Shown: positions 7,595 to 18,286 of the stretch, in pieces | How the letters are laid out: every line of letters starts with the position of its first letter | Position numbering within the stretch: position 1 is the first letter of the stretch | NCBI RefSeq assembly: GCF_900129545.1 | Contig: NZ_FQWB01000001.1 | Coordinates: 1,302,001-1,366,000, forward strand | From: Flavobacterium fluvii | GTDB taxonomy: Bacteria; Bacteroidota; Bacteroidia; Flavobacteriales; Flavobacteriaceae | Length of the DNA: 64,000 nt | Reading direction: 5' to 3' | Program-made: the position numbers and the translations under genes | The notes under the pieces: generated by a model | The model's database searches: none | Told to the model about the DNA's origin: nothing | Seen by the model: the letters and a program-made list of their open reading frames with translations, nothing else

Positions 7595-9588
7595 AAGATA
7601 AAAATATATCCTACAGAATTTATCTGGTCGCTTTCGCCATCTTCTTGATGGCCATCGCGATTGCCGTAAAATTGACCAATATTCAATGGATAGAAGGAGA
7701 TTATTATCGAAAATTGGCCAAAGAAAGAACCGTTAAAAATTTCGTTATTCCTGCCAATAAAGGAAATATCTATTCTGCCGACGGAAGTTTGTTGGCGACA
7801 TCAATTCCCAATTATGAAATTCGTTTCGATGCCGTTGCTCCAAAAGCGGAAGCATTCGAAAAAAACGTGAAATCATTATCGGATTCCTTGTCCGTTCTTT
7901 TAGGAAAGCCGAGTGGTGTTTTTCTGAACGAATTTAGAAAAGCCAGAGCGAATAAAAACCGTTATTTCTTGGTGGCTCGCAATTTGAGTTATACGGAATA
8001 CATGAAAATTAAAGGCTTCCCGATGTTTAATCTTGGTGCTTACAAAGGCGGAATTATTGTAGAACAGGAAACGGTAAGAGAACACCCAATTGGACAAATT
8101 GCCAAAAGAACCATTGGTTACGAAAGAAGAAATCCAGATGGAAGCCGTGACGGAAAAGGAATCGAATGGGCTTTTAGTAAATATCTTAATGGAAAAGACG
8201 GCAAGATTTTAAAGCAAAAAATTGCCAAAGGACAGTGGAAACCCATTCGTGACGTGAATGAAGTTGACCCACAAGATGGTTACGACGTGATTTCGACAAT
8301 AGATGTATTTATCCAGGATATTGCACATCACGCTTTGTTGAAGCAATTGACGGATTACGAAGCCGATCACGGTTGCGTGGTGGTTATGGAAACCAAAACA
8401 GGTAAAATAAAAGCCATTTCAAATTTGGGAAGAGACGGCGATGGCTCTTATTCTGAAACTACCAATTATGCAGTTGCCGAATCGCATGAACCGGGTTCAA
8501 CCTATAAATTGGTCGATTTGATGGTGTTGCTGGATGATAAAAAAATAGATACCAGTGCTGTTTTTGACAGTTACGGAGGCGTAATTAAATACTCTGGAAA
8601 ATCAGTTAGGGATTCCCATGAAGGGGGTTACGGGAAAATTTCCTTGGCACGTGGATTTGAGGTGTCTTCCAACACGGTTATGGTTCAGGCTGTTTATAAT
8701 AACTATAAAAAAAATCCAGAAGAGTTTGTTAATCATATCAATCGTTATGGTTTGAATAAATGTTTGGGACTTCCAATAAAAGGAGAAGGAAAACCATTTG
8801 TTCCGCAACCAAGTGATAAAAGCTGGTCCAACATTTCACTTCCTTGGATGGCTTTTGGTTACGGAGTTTCGATTACGCCATTGCAAACCTTGACTTTTTA
8901 TAACTCTGTTGCCAATAACGGTGTGATGGTAAAACCACAATTTGTTTCCGAAATCAAGGAGTGGAATCGAACCATCAAAAAATACGAAACCGAAGTGATC
9001 AATAAAAAAGTATGTTCGCAAGAAACCCTTTTGAAATTGCATGCCGTTCTCGAAAATGTGGTTAAAAAAGGGACAGCAGCGAAACTTTATTCCAAAGATT
9101 TTTCAATGGCGGGAAAAACAGGGACAGCAGCAGTAAATTATTCCAAAAATGGCGGTTCAGAGAAATATTATGCTTCTTCATTCGTGGGGTATTTTCCAGC
9201 CGACAAGCCTAAATATTCTTGCATAGTAGTGGTGCATAAACCTAATACGGCAAACAACAATTATTATGGAGCCGATGTGGCTGGACCTGTTTTCAAGAGA
9301 ATTGCCCAAAAGATTTTTACTGATGCCCCTTCTACCAATGAGATAAAAAACATTAATCGAATTGTGCAAAAACAAGAAAAAAGTTATGAGACTTATACTG
9401 AAAAGATACAAAAGCAACAACGTTCAATTCCAAATCTAAAGGGAATGTCAGGAATGGATGCCGTTGCACTATTGGGGAATCTTGGGGTAAAAGTGAAAGT
9501 AATAGGTGCTGGAAAGGTAAAAAAACAATCCATTCAGCCGGGAGAAAATTTAGCTAAAAACACAACCATAACATTAGAATTATCGTGA
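7585..9588 (+). CDS. ftsI: Division-specific penicillin-binding protein (FtsI/PBP3 type) with PASTA domain
   Basis: This 667-residue class B transpeptidase cross-links septal peptidoglycan. It has a single N-terminal membrane anchor (residues 12-30), a dimerisation domain (about 45-230), a transpeptidase domain, and a C-terminal PASTA domain (about 607-667). The catalytic motifs are intact: SxxK as STYK with Ser305, SSN at 361-363, and KTG at 511-513. A terminal PASTA domain is uncommon in proteobacterial FtsI but usual in Bacteroidota. The gene overlaps the FtsL-like gene by 10 bp and murE by 4 bp (GTGA). Confidence 0.95.
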   Translation: MAVEDKNISYRIYLVAFAIFLMAIAIAVKLTNIQWIEGDYYRKLAKERTVKNFVIPANKGNIYSADGSLLATSIPNYEIRFDAVAPKAEAFEKNVKSLSDSLSVLLGKPSGVFLNEFRKARANKNRYFLVARNLSYTEYMKIKGFPMFNLGAYKGGIIVEQETVREHPIGQIAKRTIGYERRNPDGSRDGKGIEWAFSKYLNGKDGKILKQKIAKGQWKPIRDVNEVDPQDGYDVISTIDVFIQDIAHHALLKQLTDYEADHGCVVVMETKTGKIKAISNLGRDGDGSYSETTNYAVAESHEPGSTYKLVDLMVLLDDKKIDTSAVFDSYGGVIKYSGKSVRDSHEGGYGKISLARGFEVSSNTVMVQAVYNNYKKNPEEFVNHINRYGLNKCLGLPIKGEGKPFVPQPSDKSWSNISLPWMAFGYGVSITPLQTLTFYNSVANNGVMVKPQFVSEIKEWNRTIKKYETEVINKKVCSQETLLKLHAVLENVVKKGTAAKLYSKDFSMAGKTGTAAVNYSKNGGSEKYYASSFVGYFPADKPKYSCIVVVHKPNTANNNYYGADVAGPVFKRIAQKIFTDAPSTNEIKNINRIVQKQEKSYETYTEKIQKQQRSIPNLKGMSGMDAVALLGNLGVKVKVIGAGKVKKQSIQPGENLAKNTTITLELS

Positions 9589-11048
9589 TTGTTCTAAAAG
9601 AAATAATATACAAAGTCGCTATCGAAGCCGTAAAAGGTTCGACGGACATTGTCATCAATAAAATGGATTTCGATTCCAGAAATATTGAGGCAAATGATGT
9701 TTTTGTGGCCATTCGCGGCACAATTTCAAACGGGCACGATTTTATTGAAAAGGCCATTGGTTTAGGTGCTGTTGCCATTGTTTGTGATACTTTTCCAGAA
9801 GTTTTGATAAACGGAATCACCTATATTCAAGTAAAAGACACCAATAAAGCCTTGGCTTTTATGGCTGCCAATTATTTTGGAAATCCTTCCAGTAAATTAA
9901 AGTTGGTGGGTATTACAGGAACTAACGGTAAAACTACAATCGCTTCTTTATTGTATCAATTGTACAAGAAAGCAGGTTTTAAAGTGGGATTGTTGTCCAC
10001 GGTAAAAATCTTGGTTGACGATATCGAATACAAAGCGACACATACTACGCCGGATTCAATTACCATCAATCATTATTTGAATGAAATGGTAGATGCTGGA
10101 GTGGAATATTGTTTTATGGAAGTGAGTTCCCACGGAATTCATCAAAAACGCACGGAAGCGTTGCATTTTGTGGGAGGTGTTTTTACCAATTTATCACACG
10201 ATCATTTGGATTATCACCCAACTTTTGCAGAATACCGTGACGTGAAAAAATCGTTTTTCGACAATTTGCCAAAAACAGCTTTTGCTTTATCCAATATTGA
10301 TGATAAAAATGGCCCAGTCATGTTGCAAAACACCACAGCCAAAAAATTGACTTATGCTTTAAAATCCTATTCTGATTACAAAGCTCAAATCCTGGAAAAT
10401 CAATTGTCAGGTTTGTTGTTGAAAATTAACGGAAATGAAGTTTGGGTAAAACTTATCGGGACATTCAATGCCTATAATTTATTGGCGATTTACGGAACAG
10501 CCATTGAATTAGGAATGGAAAGTCTGGAAGTGTTACGATTATTGTCAGATTTGGAAAGTGTTTCAGGACGCTTTCAATTTATAGTTTCTAGTTCGAATAT
10601 TACGGCGATTGTAGATTACGCACACACGCCGGATGCATTGGAAAACGTGCTAAAAACGATTAATGATATCCGCACCAAAAACGAACAATTGATTACGGTT
10701 GTGGGTTGTGGTGGAAATAGGGACAAAGCCAAACGTCCTATTATGGCAGGAATTGCTTCGGAATTGAGCGACAAAGTTATCCTGACTTCCGATAATCCAA
10801 GAAATGAAGATCCAGAAGTTATCATTAACGAAATGGAACAGGGAATTGCGCCCCAAAATTATAAAAAATCACTTTCCATTACGGATAGAAAACAAGCGAT
10901 AAAGACAGCTTGTCAATTGGCCCAGCCGAATGATATTATCCTGATTGCTGGAAAAGGACACGAAACGTATCAGGAAGTAAATGGTGTGCGTCATCATTTT
11001 GACGATATGGAAACAATAACAGAATTACTGAACCAACTCAATAAATAG
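9585..11048 (+). CDS. murE: UDP-MurNAc-L-alanyl-D-glutamate--2,6-diaminopimelate ligase
   Basis: This 487-residue Mur ligase adds the third amino acid of the peptidoglycan stem peptide. The ATP-binding loop is [10 protein letters not shown], and DNPR in [10 protein letters not shown] is the motif that selects meso-diaminopimelate over lysine. The start is a GTG whose last two bases lie in the TGA stop of the PBP gene; the residues that follow ([19 protein letters not shown]) align with the usual family N terminus. It is followed 5 bp later by mraY. MurF, often found between murE and mraY in other phyla, is absent here. Confidence 0.96.
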   Translation: MIVLKEIIYKVAIEAVKGSTDIVINKMDFDSRNIEANDVFVAIRGTISNGHDFIEKAIGLGAVAIVCDTFPEVLINGITYIQVKDTNKALAFMAANYFGNPSSKLKLVGITGTNGKTTIASLLYQLYKKAGFKVGLLSTVKILVDDIEYKATHTTPDSITINHYLNEMVDAGVEYCFMEVSSHGIHQKRTEALHFVGGVFTNLSHDHLDYHPTFAEYRDVKKSFFDNLPKTAFALSNIDDKNGPVMLQNTTAKKLTYALKSYSDYKAQILENQLSGLLLKINGNEVWVKLIGTFNAYNLLAIYGTAIELGMESLEVLRLLSDLESVSGRFQFIVSSSNITAIVDYAHTPDALENVLKTINDIRTKNEQLITVVGCGGNRDKAKRPIMAGIASELSDKVILTSDNPRNEDPEVIINEMEQGIAPQNYKKSLSITDRKQAIKTACQLAQPNDIILIAGKGHETYQEVNGVRHHFDDMETITELLNQLNK

Positions 11049-11053
11049 AAAAT

Positions 11054-12283
11054 ATGCTATACTACTTATTTGAATATTTAGACAAAACATTGAATGTTTC
11101 TGGAGCAGGAGTGTTTCAATACATTACATTCAGATCGGCATTGGCATTTATGCTTTCCTTGCTGTTGTCCACTATTTATGGAAAAAGAATTGTCACTTTT
11201 TTGCGCAAGCAACAAATAGGGGAAACCGTTCGTGAACTTGGATTGGCAGGTCAAAACGAAAAAGCGGGAACGCCTACTATGGGAGGGTTGATCATCATAT
11301 TTGCGACCTTGATTCCAGTTCTTTTGTTTGCCAAATTGCATAATGTTTACATTGTTTTGTTGATTGTGACGACTTTGTGGATGGGAACTATTGGTTTCAT
11401 TGACGATTACATCAAAATTTTCAAGAAAGACAAGGAGGGGTTGAAAGGAATTTTCAAAGTTTTTGGACAAGTGGGTTTGGGTCTAATTGTGGGAACGGTT
11501 TTGTATTTTAGTCCAAGTGTCACGGTTAGGACTGATACCGGTAAAACGGATATTTTTAGAACAACTACCGAGGATGTGATTACTCCAGCTCCGGTTTACG
11601 AAAAATCTACTGCAACCACAATTCCTTTTTTCAAAAATAACGAATTCGATTATGCCGAATTATTGGCTTGGACAGGCGAAGGATATGAAAAATGGGCTTG
11701 GTTGATTTTTATTCCAATGGTTATTTTTATCATTACGGCGGTTTCAAACGGAGCCAACCTGACCGATGGAATCGATGGATTGGCGGCAGGAACTTCGGCG
11801 GTCTCCGTCTTGGCATTGGGGATTTTTACGTTCGTTTCGGGAAACATCATTTTTTCCAATTATTTGAACATTATGTATATCCCATATTCGGGAGAAATGA
11901 CTGTTTTTATATCTGCATTTGTTGGGGCATTAATCGGATTTCTTTGGTATAATTCGTATCCGGCATCTGTTTTTATGGGTGATACGGGAAGTTTAACCAT
12001 TGGAGGTGTTATTGCCGTTCTAGCCATCGCCGTTCGAAAAGAGTTGTTGATTCCTTTATTGTGCGGGATATTCTTGGCCGAAAATTTCTCGGTGGTTTTG
12101 CAAGTGTTTTATTTTAAATACACCAAAAAACGTTTTGGAGAAGGAAAAAGAATATTTCTAATGGCGCCATTGCATCATCATTATCAGAAGAAAGGCTATC
12201 ATGAAAGTAAAATTGTAACCCGATTTTGGATTGTTGCCATAATGCTGGCCATTTTGTCAATCGTAACTCTAAAATTAAGATAA
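11054..12283 (+). CDS. mraY: Phospho-N-acetylmuramoyl-pentapeptide transferase
   Basis: This 409-residue polytopic membrane enzyme makes lipid I from UDP-MurNAc-pentapeptide and undecaprenyl phosphate. Conserved catalytic stretches are [33 protein letters not shown] and the late [12 protein letters not shown] histidine motif. It is about 50 residues longer than the E. coli enzyme because of a hydrophilic insertion (about residues 155-215, from [11 protein letters not shown] to the EKWAW stretch). Such an insertion is seen in Bacteroidota MraY. The stop overlaps the murD start by one base (TAATG). Confidence 0.96.
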   Translation: MLYYLFEYLDKTLNVSGAGVFQYITFRSALAFMLSLLLSTIYGKRIVTFLRKQQIGETVRELGLAGQNEKAGTPTMGGLIIIFATLIPVLLFAKLHNVYIVLLIVTTLWMGTIGFIDDYIKIFKKDKEGLKGIFKVFGQVGLGLIVGTVLYFSPSVTVRTDTGKTDIFRTTTEDVITPAPVYEKSTATTIPFFKNNEFDYAELLAWTGEGYEKWAWLIFIPMVIFIITAVSNGANLTDGIDGLAAGTSAVSVLALGIFTFVSGNIIFSNYLNIMYIPYSGEMTVFISAFVGALIGFLWYNSYPASVFMGDTGSLTIGGVIAVLAIAVRKELLIPLLCGIFLAENFSVVLQVFYFKYTKKRFGEGKRIFLMAPLHHHYQKKGYHESKIVTRFWIVAIMLAILSIVTLKLR

Positions 12284-13620
12284 TGCGGTTGGTGGTTTTA
12301 GGAGGAGGAGAAAGTGGTGTAGGCACTGCTATTCTTGGCAAGAAAAAAGGATATGATGTTTTTGTGTCCGATTTTGGAAAAATAAAAGCAAATTATAAAG
12401 AAGTTCTTATAATCAATGGTATTGCTTGGGAAGAAGGAACTCATACCGAAGACCTGATTTTGAATGCGGACGTGGTGATGAAAAGCCCTGGAATTCCCGA
12501 AAAAAAATCACCAATTGTAAAAAAATTGTTAAAAAAAGGAATCCCGGTAATTTCGGAAATTGAGTTTGCAATTCCATTTACAAAAGCAATCACGATTGCA
12601 ATCACGGGAAGCAATGGGAAAACTACAACAACAATGTTGACCTATCATTTGCTGAAATCGGCGGGATTGAATGTCGGTTTGGGAGGCAACATCGGAAAGA
12701 GTTTTGCCTGGCAAGTTGCCGATGACAAGTTTGATAGTTATGTGTTGGAGTTGAGCAGTTTTCAACTGGACGGGATCAAGCATTACAAACCGCATATTGC
12801 CATAATTACGAATATAAGTCCCGATCATTTGGATAGATACGATTACAAATACGAGAAGTACATCGATTCTAAATTTAGAATCACAATGAATCAAACCGAG
12901 GAAGATTTCCTCATCTACGATGCCGATGACGAAGCAATCGCAGAATGGTTAAAAAACAATAAAACAAAAGCCCAATTAATTCCTTTTTCGCTAACAAAAA
13001 CATTCGAAATGGGAGCATTTATAAAAAACAAATCTATGGAAGTTAACATCATCAACGAGGAAGAATTCACAATGGAGACCGAAACTATGGCTCTTGAAGG
13101 CAAGCACAACATGAAAAATGCGATGGCGGCAACCTCTGTGGCAAAATTGATGAAAATTCGAAACACGACCATTAGAGAAAGTTTGTCCAATTTTCAAGGA
13201 GTGGAACACCGTTTGGAAAAAGTCTTGAAAATTCAAAATGTTCAATACATCAATGATTCAAAAGCGACTAATGTGAATGCCACATTCTTTGCCTTGGACA
13301 GCATGAATACACCAACAGTTTGGATTGTGGGTGGTGTTGATAAAGGAAATGATTACAATGAATTGATGTCTTTGGTTCGTGAAAAAGTAAAAGCCATCAT
13401 TTGTCTGGGTGTTGACAACAGAAAAATTATTGATGTTTTTGGAAATGTTGTCGATATGATGGTCGAAGTGAATTCTATGGAAGACGCCGTGAAAATGGCA
13501 CAAAGATTAGCAGAAAAAGGAGATACAGTGTTGTTGTCACCAGCTTGCGCGAGTTTCGATTTATTCGAAAACTACGAAGACAGGGGGAACCAGTTTAAAA
13601 AAGCGGTGAAGCATCTATAA
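12283..13620 (+). CDS. murD: UDP-N-acetylmuramoyl-L-alanine--D-glutamate ligase
   Basis: This 445-residue Mur ligase adds D-glutamate. The N-terminal Rossmann motif is VVLGGGESGVGTA, the ATP loop is ITGSNGKTTTT, and typical late motifs are HRLEKV, NDSKATN and LLSPACASFDLF. The ATG at 12283 ([12 protein letters not shown]) overlaps the mraY stop by one base. A longer in-frame start at 12226 would lie within mraY and lacks family similarity. It is followed by about 100 bp of palindromic AT-rich sequence before ftsW. Confidence 0.96.
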   Translation: MRLVVLGGGESGVGTAILGKKKGYDVFVSDFGKIKANYKEVLIINGIAWEEGTHTEDLILNADVVMKSPGIPEKKSPIVKKLLKKGIPVISEIEFAIPFTKAITIAITGSNGKTTTTMLTYHLLKSAGLNVGLGGNIGKSFAWQVADDKFDSYVLELSSFQLDGIKHYKPHIAIITNISPDHLDRYDYKYEKYIDSKFRITMNQTEEDFLIYDADDEAIAEWLKNNKTKAQLIPFSLTKTFEMGAFIKNKSMEVNIINEEEFTMETETMALEGKHNMKNAMAATSVAKLMKIRNTTIRESLSNFQGVEHRLEKVLKIQNVQYINDSKATNVNATFFALDSMNTPTVWIVGGVDKGNDYNELMSLVREKVKAIICLGVDNRKIIDVFGNVVDMMVEVNSMEDAVKMAQRLAEKGDTVLLSPACASFDLFENYEDRGNQFKKAVKHL

Positions 13621-13722
13621 AATATACAATATCAGATATACGATTTTCGATTTGTGTTGGAGAAGTAAATCTTAAATCAGTGTCAAATACCGTATTTCAA
13701 ATATCGTAAATCGTACATTAAA
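13621..13722. repeat. AT-rich imperfect palindrome between murD and ftsW
   Basis: The stretch folds back on itself: TACGATTTTCGATTTG near the left end is complementary, with small gaps, to CAAATATCGTAAATCGTA near the right end. Related word patterns (ATTTACGATT, AAATCTAAAATC) occur at 21906-21940, 22392-22456 and 53476-53537. It holds no open frame and no -7 box. It may attenuate or process the long dcw transcript, or be a decayed dispersed element. Confidence 0.6.
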
Positions 13723-15018
13723 ATGAAAGAACTAGTAAACAATCTAAAAGGGGACAGGGTAATATGGTCATTCGTGGCTTTATTAGCCTTGTTTTCGTTT
13801 ATGCCTGTTTTTAGTGCGAGTAGTAATTTAGCTTATTTAGGACACGGAACAGGAAATACGATTAGCTATTTGTTGAAACATTTGGCTCATATTATTATCG
13901 GTTTCTTTATTATTTATGGTGTTCATAAAGTACCCTATCATTATTATAGAGGGATTTCCAAAATTGCATTGCCAATAGTATGGTTATTGTTGCTTTATAC
14001 TTTAGTAAAAGGAACAGTTATCGCTGGAGCCAATGCCAGTCGTTGGATTCAAGTGCCGTTTATTGGAATAACATTTCAAACATCCACATTGGCATTTATC
14101 GTTTTGATGATGTATGTGGCCAGATATTTATCCAAGAAAAGGGAAGAGGAAGATACTTTTAAAGCCTCTTTGATTGAACTTTGGATACCTGTTTTTATAA
14201 CATTGGGAATGATTTTGCCAGCCAATTTTTCCACTGCGGCATTGATGTTTTCGATGGTTTTAATGTTGACTTTCGTGGGTAAATATTCCTTAAAATATAT
14301 AGGGTTTATTCTTGGGGCCGGAATTGCGGCTTTGGCTTTATTTGTTTTGTTGTCGAAGGCATTTCCAGATTCTCGTTTTTTTAGCAGGGTTGATACTTGG
14401 TCCAGCCGATTGGAAAATTTTACGACAAACAAACCTGGTGAAGATGATTATCAAATCGAAAAAGCAAAAATTGCCATTGCTTCTGGAGGAATTTATGGAC
14501 TTGGTCCAGGGAAAAGTGTGCAAAAACATTTCTTGCCACAATCGTCTTCCGATTTTATTTACGCCATTATTGTCGAGGAATGGGGATTGATAGGAGGTTT
14601 GGGTGTTTTGACCATGTATTTGTTATTGTTTTTTAGATTTATTGTAGCAGCCCATAAAACCAATTCCTTGTTCGGAAAATTATTGGTAGTTGGATTGGGT
14701 TTTCCCATCATTTTTCAGGCGATGATCAATATGGCCGTTGCGGTCGAATTATTGCCGGTAACAGGTCAAACATTGCCACTTATCAGTAGTGGAGGAAGTT
14801 CTATATGGATGGTATGCATCGCTTTGGGAATCATCATTAACGTGACCAAAAAAGAAGAAGAAATAGCACAAGAACTGTCGGATAAAGCAAGAAGGGAAGC
14901 GGCCTTGCAAAAACTAATTGACAAAGAGTTGGAAGAGGAAGATGAGGATTTTTTAGAAGGGAACTATTCTATCGAAGACAATACTACTAATCCAATGAAT
15001 GCAGTTTTGAATAAATAA
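13723..15018 (+). CDS. ftsW: Septal peptidoglycan polymerase FtsW (SEDS family)
   Basis: This is a 431-residue membrane protein with about ten hydrophobic segments. It polymerises lipid II at the septum with the class B PBP encoded upstream. SEDS signatures are [10 protein letters not shown], the loop [11 protein letters not shown] with Asp277 (equivalent to the catalytic Asp of RodA), and [16 protein letters not shown] charged cytoplasmic tail of about 60 residues ([19 protein letters not shown]...) follows the last helix. It lies 11 bp before murG. Confidence 0.95.
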   Translation: MKELVNNLKGDRVIWSFVALLALFSFMPVFSASSNLAYLGHGTGNTISYLLKHLAHIIIGFFIIYGVHKVPYHYYRGISKIALPIVWLLLLYTLVKGTVIAGANASRWIQVPFIGITFQTSTLAFIVLMMYVARYLSKKREEEDTFKASLIELWIPVFITLGMILPANFSTAALMFSMVLMLTFVGKYSLKYIGFILGAGIAALALFVLLSKAFPDSRFFSRVDTWSSRLENFTTNKPGEDDYQIEKAKIAIASGGIYGLGPGKSVQKHFLPQSSSDFIYAIIVEEWGLIGGLGVLTMYLLLFFRFIVAAHKTNSLFGKLLVVGLGFPIIFQAMINMAVAVELLPVTGQTLPLISSGGSSIWMVCIALGIIINVTKKEEEIAQELSDKARREAALQKLIDKELEEEDEDFLEGNYSIEDNTTNPMNAVLNK

Positions 15019-15029
15019 GTCATAGGAAA

Positions 15030-16118
15030 ATGAAAAAATTAAAATTCATATTAAGTGGAGGCGGAACTGGAGGACATATTTATCCTGCGGTTGCAATTGC
15101 AAACGAATTAAAATCTCGTTTTCCTGAAGCTGAATTTCTATTTGTAGGTGCTGAAGATAAAATGGAAATGCAAAAAGTGCCCCAAGCAGGTTACAAAATA
15201 GAAGGACTTTGGATTGCCGGGTTACAACGAAAATTGACTTTGCAAAATGCCATGTTCCCATTTAAATTGGTTAGTAGTTTATTGAAATCAAGAAGTATAA
15301 TTAAGGAATTCAAACCAGATGTGGTTATTGGAACAGGAGGTTTTGCATCGGGACCGTTGTTGCAAATGGCAAATATGTTGAATATTCCAACGGTGATTCA
15401 GGAACAAAATTCTTACCCTGGAATTACCAATAAATTATTAAGCAAAAAGGCCAATAAAATTTGTGTGGCGTATGAAAACCTGGATCGCTTCTTTCCAAAA
15501 GATAAAATGATTTTGACTGGAAATCCAGTGCGTCAAGATTTGATTGACATTGAAAGCAAAAGAGAAGAAGCAAAACAATATTTCAAGTTGGATTCCAACA
15601 AAAAAACATTGTTGGTTCTTGGTGGAAGTCTTGGAGCCAGAAGAGTGAATCAATTAATTGAAAAAGAGTTAGATAAATTTAAATCCGAAGACGTACAAGT
15701 AATTTGGCAATGCGGAAAATTATATTTCGAAGATTACAAGAAATACAATTCGAATACGGTTCAGGTTTTGGCATTTATTGACAGAATGGATTTGGTTTAT
15801 GCCGCTGCAGATATCGTGATTTCAAGAGCTGGCGCTTCATCTGTTTCAGAATTGTGCATTGTGGGGAAACCCGTGATTTTTATTCCTTCGCCAAACGTGG
15901 CAGAAGATCATCAAACCAAAAATGCGCAAGCCATTGTAGATAAAATTGGTGCTATAATGCTTAAAGAATCTGAATTGGATTCGCAATTTAGTCTTGTTTT
16001 TGAAGCCTTGTTGAGAGATCAAGGAAAACAAGCTTACTTGAGTGAAAATATAAAAGCTTTGGCTTTGCCTAACGCAACAAAACAGATTGTTGACGAAATA
16101 GTTAAGTTGATAAAATAA
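15030..16118 (+). CDS. murG: UDP-GlcNAc--undecaprenyl-pyrophosphoryl-MurNAc-pentapeptide GlcNAc transferase
   Basis: This 362-residue GT-B glycosyltransferase converts lipid I to lipid II on the inner face of the membrane. The glycine-rich loop [12 protein letters not shown] is at the N terminus. Other family motifs are [20 protein letters not shown] and the nucleotide-binding [13 protein letters not shown]. It is in the order ftsW-murG-murC usual for dcw clusters. About 100 bp of repeat-like AT-rich DNA separates it from murC. Confidence 0.96.
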   Translation: MKKLKFILSGGGTGGHIYPAVAIANELKSRFPEAEFLFVGAEDKMEMQKVPQAGYKIEGLWIAGLQRKLTLQNAMFPFKLVSSLLKSRSIIKEFKPDVVIGTGGFASGPLLQMANMLNIPTVIQEQNSYPGITNKLLSKKANKICVAYENLDRFFPKDKMILTGNPVRQDLIDIESKREEAKQYFKLDSNKKTLLVLGGSLGARRVNQLIEKELDKFKSEDVQVIWQCGKLYFEDYKKYNSNTVQVLAFIDRMDLVYAAADIVISRAGASSVSELCIVGKPVIFIPSPNVAEDHQTKNAQAIVDKIGAIMLKESELDSQFSLVFEALLRDQGKQAYLSENIKALALPNATKQIVDEIVKLIK

Positions 16119-16221
16119 CAATGTCAATCGCAATGACAATGTGAGCAATTAAAAAATAATTAATCCAATAGTAATGTCAATTTTTGAATATTGAAATTGT
16201 TATTGAAATTGAAGTTAAAAG
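16119..16221. repeat. AATGTCAAT-type intergenic repeat between murG and murC
   Basis: The spacer is built of near-repeats: CAATGTCAATCGCAATGACA, then another AATGTCAAT, then GAAATTG copies. The related word CAATGTCAATTGC recurs at 43872-43884, downstream of the TonB receptor gene. No promoter box or open frame is seen. Confidence 0.45.
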
Positions 16222-17571
16222 ATGAATCTAAATCAAATACACAACGTTTATTTTATAGGAATCGGGGGAATTGGAATGAGTTCTTTGGCTCGCTATTTCA
16301 AGTCTATAGGCAAGAATGTGTCTGGTTATGATAAAACGGAAACCGAACTTACAAAAGAGTTGGTGGAGCTTGGAATCGACATTCATTTCGAAGATGACAT
16401 TGATTTAATTCCAGTTGAATATTATGTAGAAAATACTTTGGTCATTATAACTCCGGCAGTTCCAAAACACCATTCCCAATGGAATTATTTCCTGGAACGC
16501 GATTATGAAGTAAAGAAAAGAGCTGAAGTTCTGGGAATTATCACCAAAGATACTTTTTGTTTCGCGGTAGCCGGAACACACGGAAAGACTACGACTTCGA
16601 GTATTTTAGGTCATATTTTATTCGAAAGCGGTGTCGATGTAACCGCTTTTGTGGGCGGAATTGTAGAAAATTATAATTCGAACTTAATTGGTAGCGGAAA
16701 AACGGTTACTGTTGTCGAAGCCGATGAATTTGACCGTTCGTTCCTGCATTTGCATCCAAATATTGCTTGCGTGACCTCGATGGATGCCGATCATTTGGAT
16801 ATTTATGGAGACAGCGCCTCAATCGAAGCTTCGTTTGTTGAATTTGCAGATAAAGTGGAAGATAAAAGCAAATTGTTTATAACGAAAGAGTTGCCGATTC
16901 CTGGAGTTACTTGTGCGGTAAATGAAGAGGCTGATTTCTCGGCTTTCAATGTCAGGATAGTCAACAGTCAATATGTTTTTGACGTGAAAACACCGTCGGA
17001 AACTATCGAAAACATACAATTCGGTTTACCAGGAAAACACAATTTAATGAATGCACTCATGGCATTGGCGATGGCAAAAACTTTCGGCCTCCCAAACGAA
17101 GACATTGCTAATGCCTTGCTTTCATTTAAAGGAATAAGAAGACGGTTTTCATACCAAATCAAAACGGATAATTTGGTTTATATCGATGATTATGCACATC
17201 ATCCAACCGAAATAAATGCCGTGCATCAGGCGGTTCGAGAATTATATCCAGATCAAAAAGTGTTGGCGATTTTTCAACCACATTTGTTTAGCAGAACCAA
17301 AGATTTTGCCGATGATTTTGCGAAAAGTCTTTCCGCTTTTGACGAAGTGGTTTTGTTGGATATCTATCCAGCTCGCGAATTGCCAATAGAAGGAATTACC
17401 TCACAATGGCTGATGGATAAAATGGATAATTCAAATAAAAAATTAGTTCAAAAACAGGAATTAATTCCCACAATTTTAAAAAGTGACGCAACCGTTATCG
17501 TGACAATCGGTGCTGGGGATATTGGAGAAATGGTTCAATCCATAAAAAAAGCGATAAATGAAACTATTTAA
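16222..17571 (+). CDS. murC: UDP-N-acetylmuramate--L-alanine ligase
   Basis: This 449-residue Mur ligase adds L-alanine to UDP-MurNAc, the first step of stem-peptide assembly. The N-terminal motif is FIGIGGIGMSSLARY, the ATP loop is VAGTHGKTTTSS, and later motifs are DEFDRSFLHLHP, DDYAHHPTEI and FQPHLFSRTKDF. The 3' end overlaps ftsQ by 14 bp, suggesting translational coupling. Confidence 0.96.
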   Translation: MNLNQIHNVYFIGIGGIGMSSLARYFKSIGKNVSGYDKTETELTKELVELGIDIHFEDDIDLIPVEYYVENTLVIITPAVPKHHSQWNYFLERDYEVKKRAEVLGIITKDTFCFAVAGTHGKTTTSSILGHILFESGVDVTAFVGGIVENYNSNLIGSGKTVTVVEADEFDRSFLHLHPNIACVTSMDADHLDIYGDSASIEASFVEFADKVEDKSKLFITKELPIPGVTCAVNEEADFSAFNVRIVNSQYVFDVKTPSETIENIQFGLPGKHNLMNALMALAMAKTFGLPNEDIANALLSFKGIRRRFSYQIKTDNLVYIDDYAHHPTEINAVHQAVRELYPDQKVLAIFQPHLFSRTKDFADDFAKSLSAFDEVVLLDIYPARELPIEGITSQWLMDKMDNSNKKLVQKQELIPTILKSDATVIVTIGAGDIGEMVQSIKKAINETI

Positions 17572-18280
17572 ATGGACAAATGTTCGATTAATACTAATGT
17601 TTTCATTGGTAATTTTCTTGTTTTCGTTTACGTCAAAACGAAATAACGACAGGAAACTTACGAAATCGATCGTTGTTTTTGTAGGAGATAACGCTCCATT
17701 TGTCACTCAAGAAACGGTTAATAAATTGTTAATAGAAAATAAAAAAGACGCGCAAAGTATCGGTAAAGATAAATTAGATTTGAATAAATTAGAAAAAGCT
17801 TTGAACGCTCATAAAATGATTGAGAAGTCGGACGTGTTCGTGAGCATTGATGGGGTATTAAAAGCAGTGGTGAAACAAAAAACTCCCATAGCTAGGGTTT
17901 TTGACGGAGATGATTCTTTCTATATTGATTACAAAGGAGATAGGATGCCGTTGTCAACTAATTTTACAGCTAGAGTTCCGCTTGTTTCAGGGGAAATAAA
18001 TAAAAAAAATAGCGAAGATTTAGCCGAATTATTTCGGATAATTTATGACGATGCGTTTTTGAAAAAAAACATCATTGGTGTGCAAATTATGCCGAACGGG
18101 AGCTTAAAAATGCTCAACAGGAACTTTAGTTACCAAATAGATTTTGGTGGAACCAAGAGAATGGAAGCCAAATTCAACAATTACAAGGCTTTTTTTCAGA
18201 AGGCGGTTTTAGATAGTTCGCTATATAAATACAAAACAATTGATCTTCGGTTTGCTCAGCAAGTAGTGTGTACTAAATAA
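17558..18280 (+). CDS. ftsQ: Cell division protein FtsQ
   Basis: This is a 240-residue bitopic protein with an N-terminal membrane helix (about residues 9-25), a POTRA-like region (about 35-110) and a beta domain. It is identified by topology, by a KAVVKQKTPIARVF stretch typical of FtsQ/DivIB, and by its place between murC and ftsA. It links early (FtsA/FtsZ) and late (FtsL/FtsW/FtsI) parts of the divisome. Sequence similarity to the proteobacterial protein is weak. It overlaps murC by 14 bp and lies 6 bp before ftsA. Confidence 0.9.
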   Translation: MKLFKWTNVRLILMFSLVIFLFSFTSKRNNDRKLTKSIVVFVGDNAPFVTQETVNKLLIENKKDAQSIGKDKLDLNKLEKALNAHKMIEKSDVFVSIDGVLKAVVKQKTPIARVFDGDDSFYIDYKGDRMPLSTNFTARVPLVSGEINKKNSEDLAELFRIIYDDAFLKKNIIGVQIMPNGSLKMLNRNFSYQIDFGGTKRMEAKFNNYKAFFQKAVLDSSLYKYKTIDLRFAQQVVCTK

Positions 18281-18286
18281 TAGATA

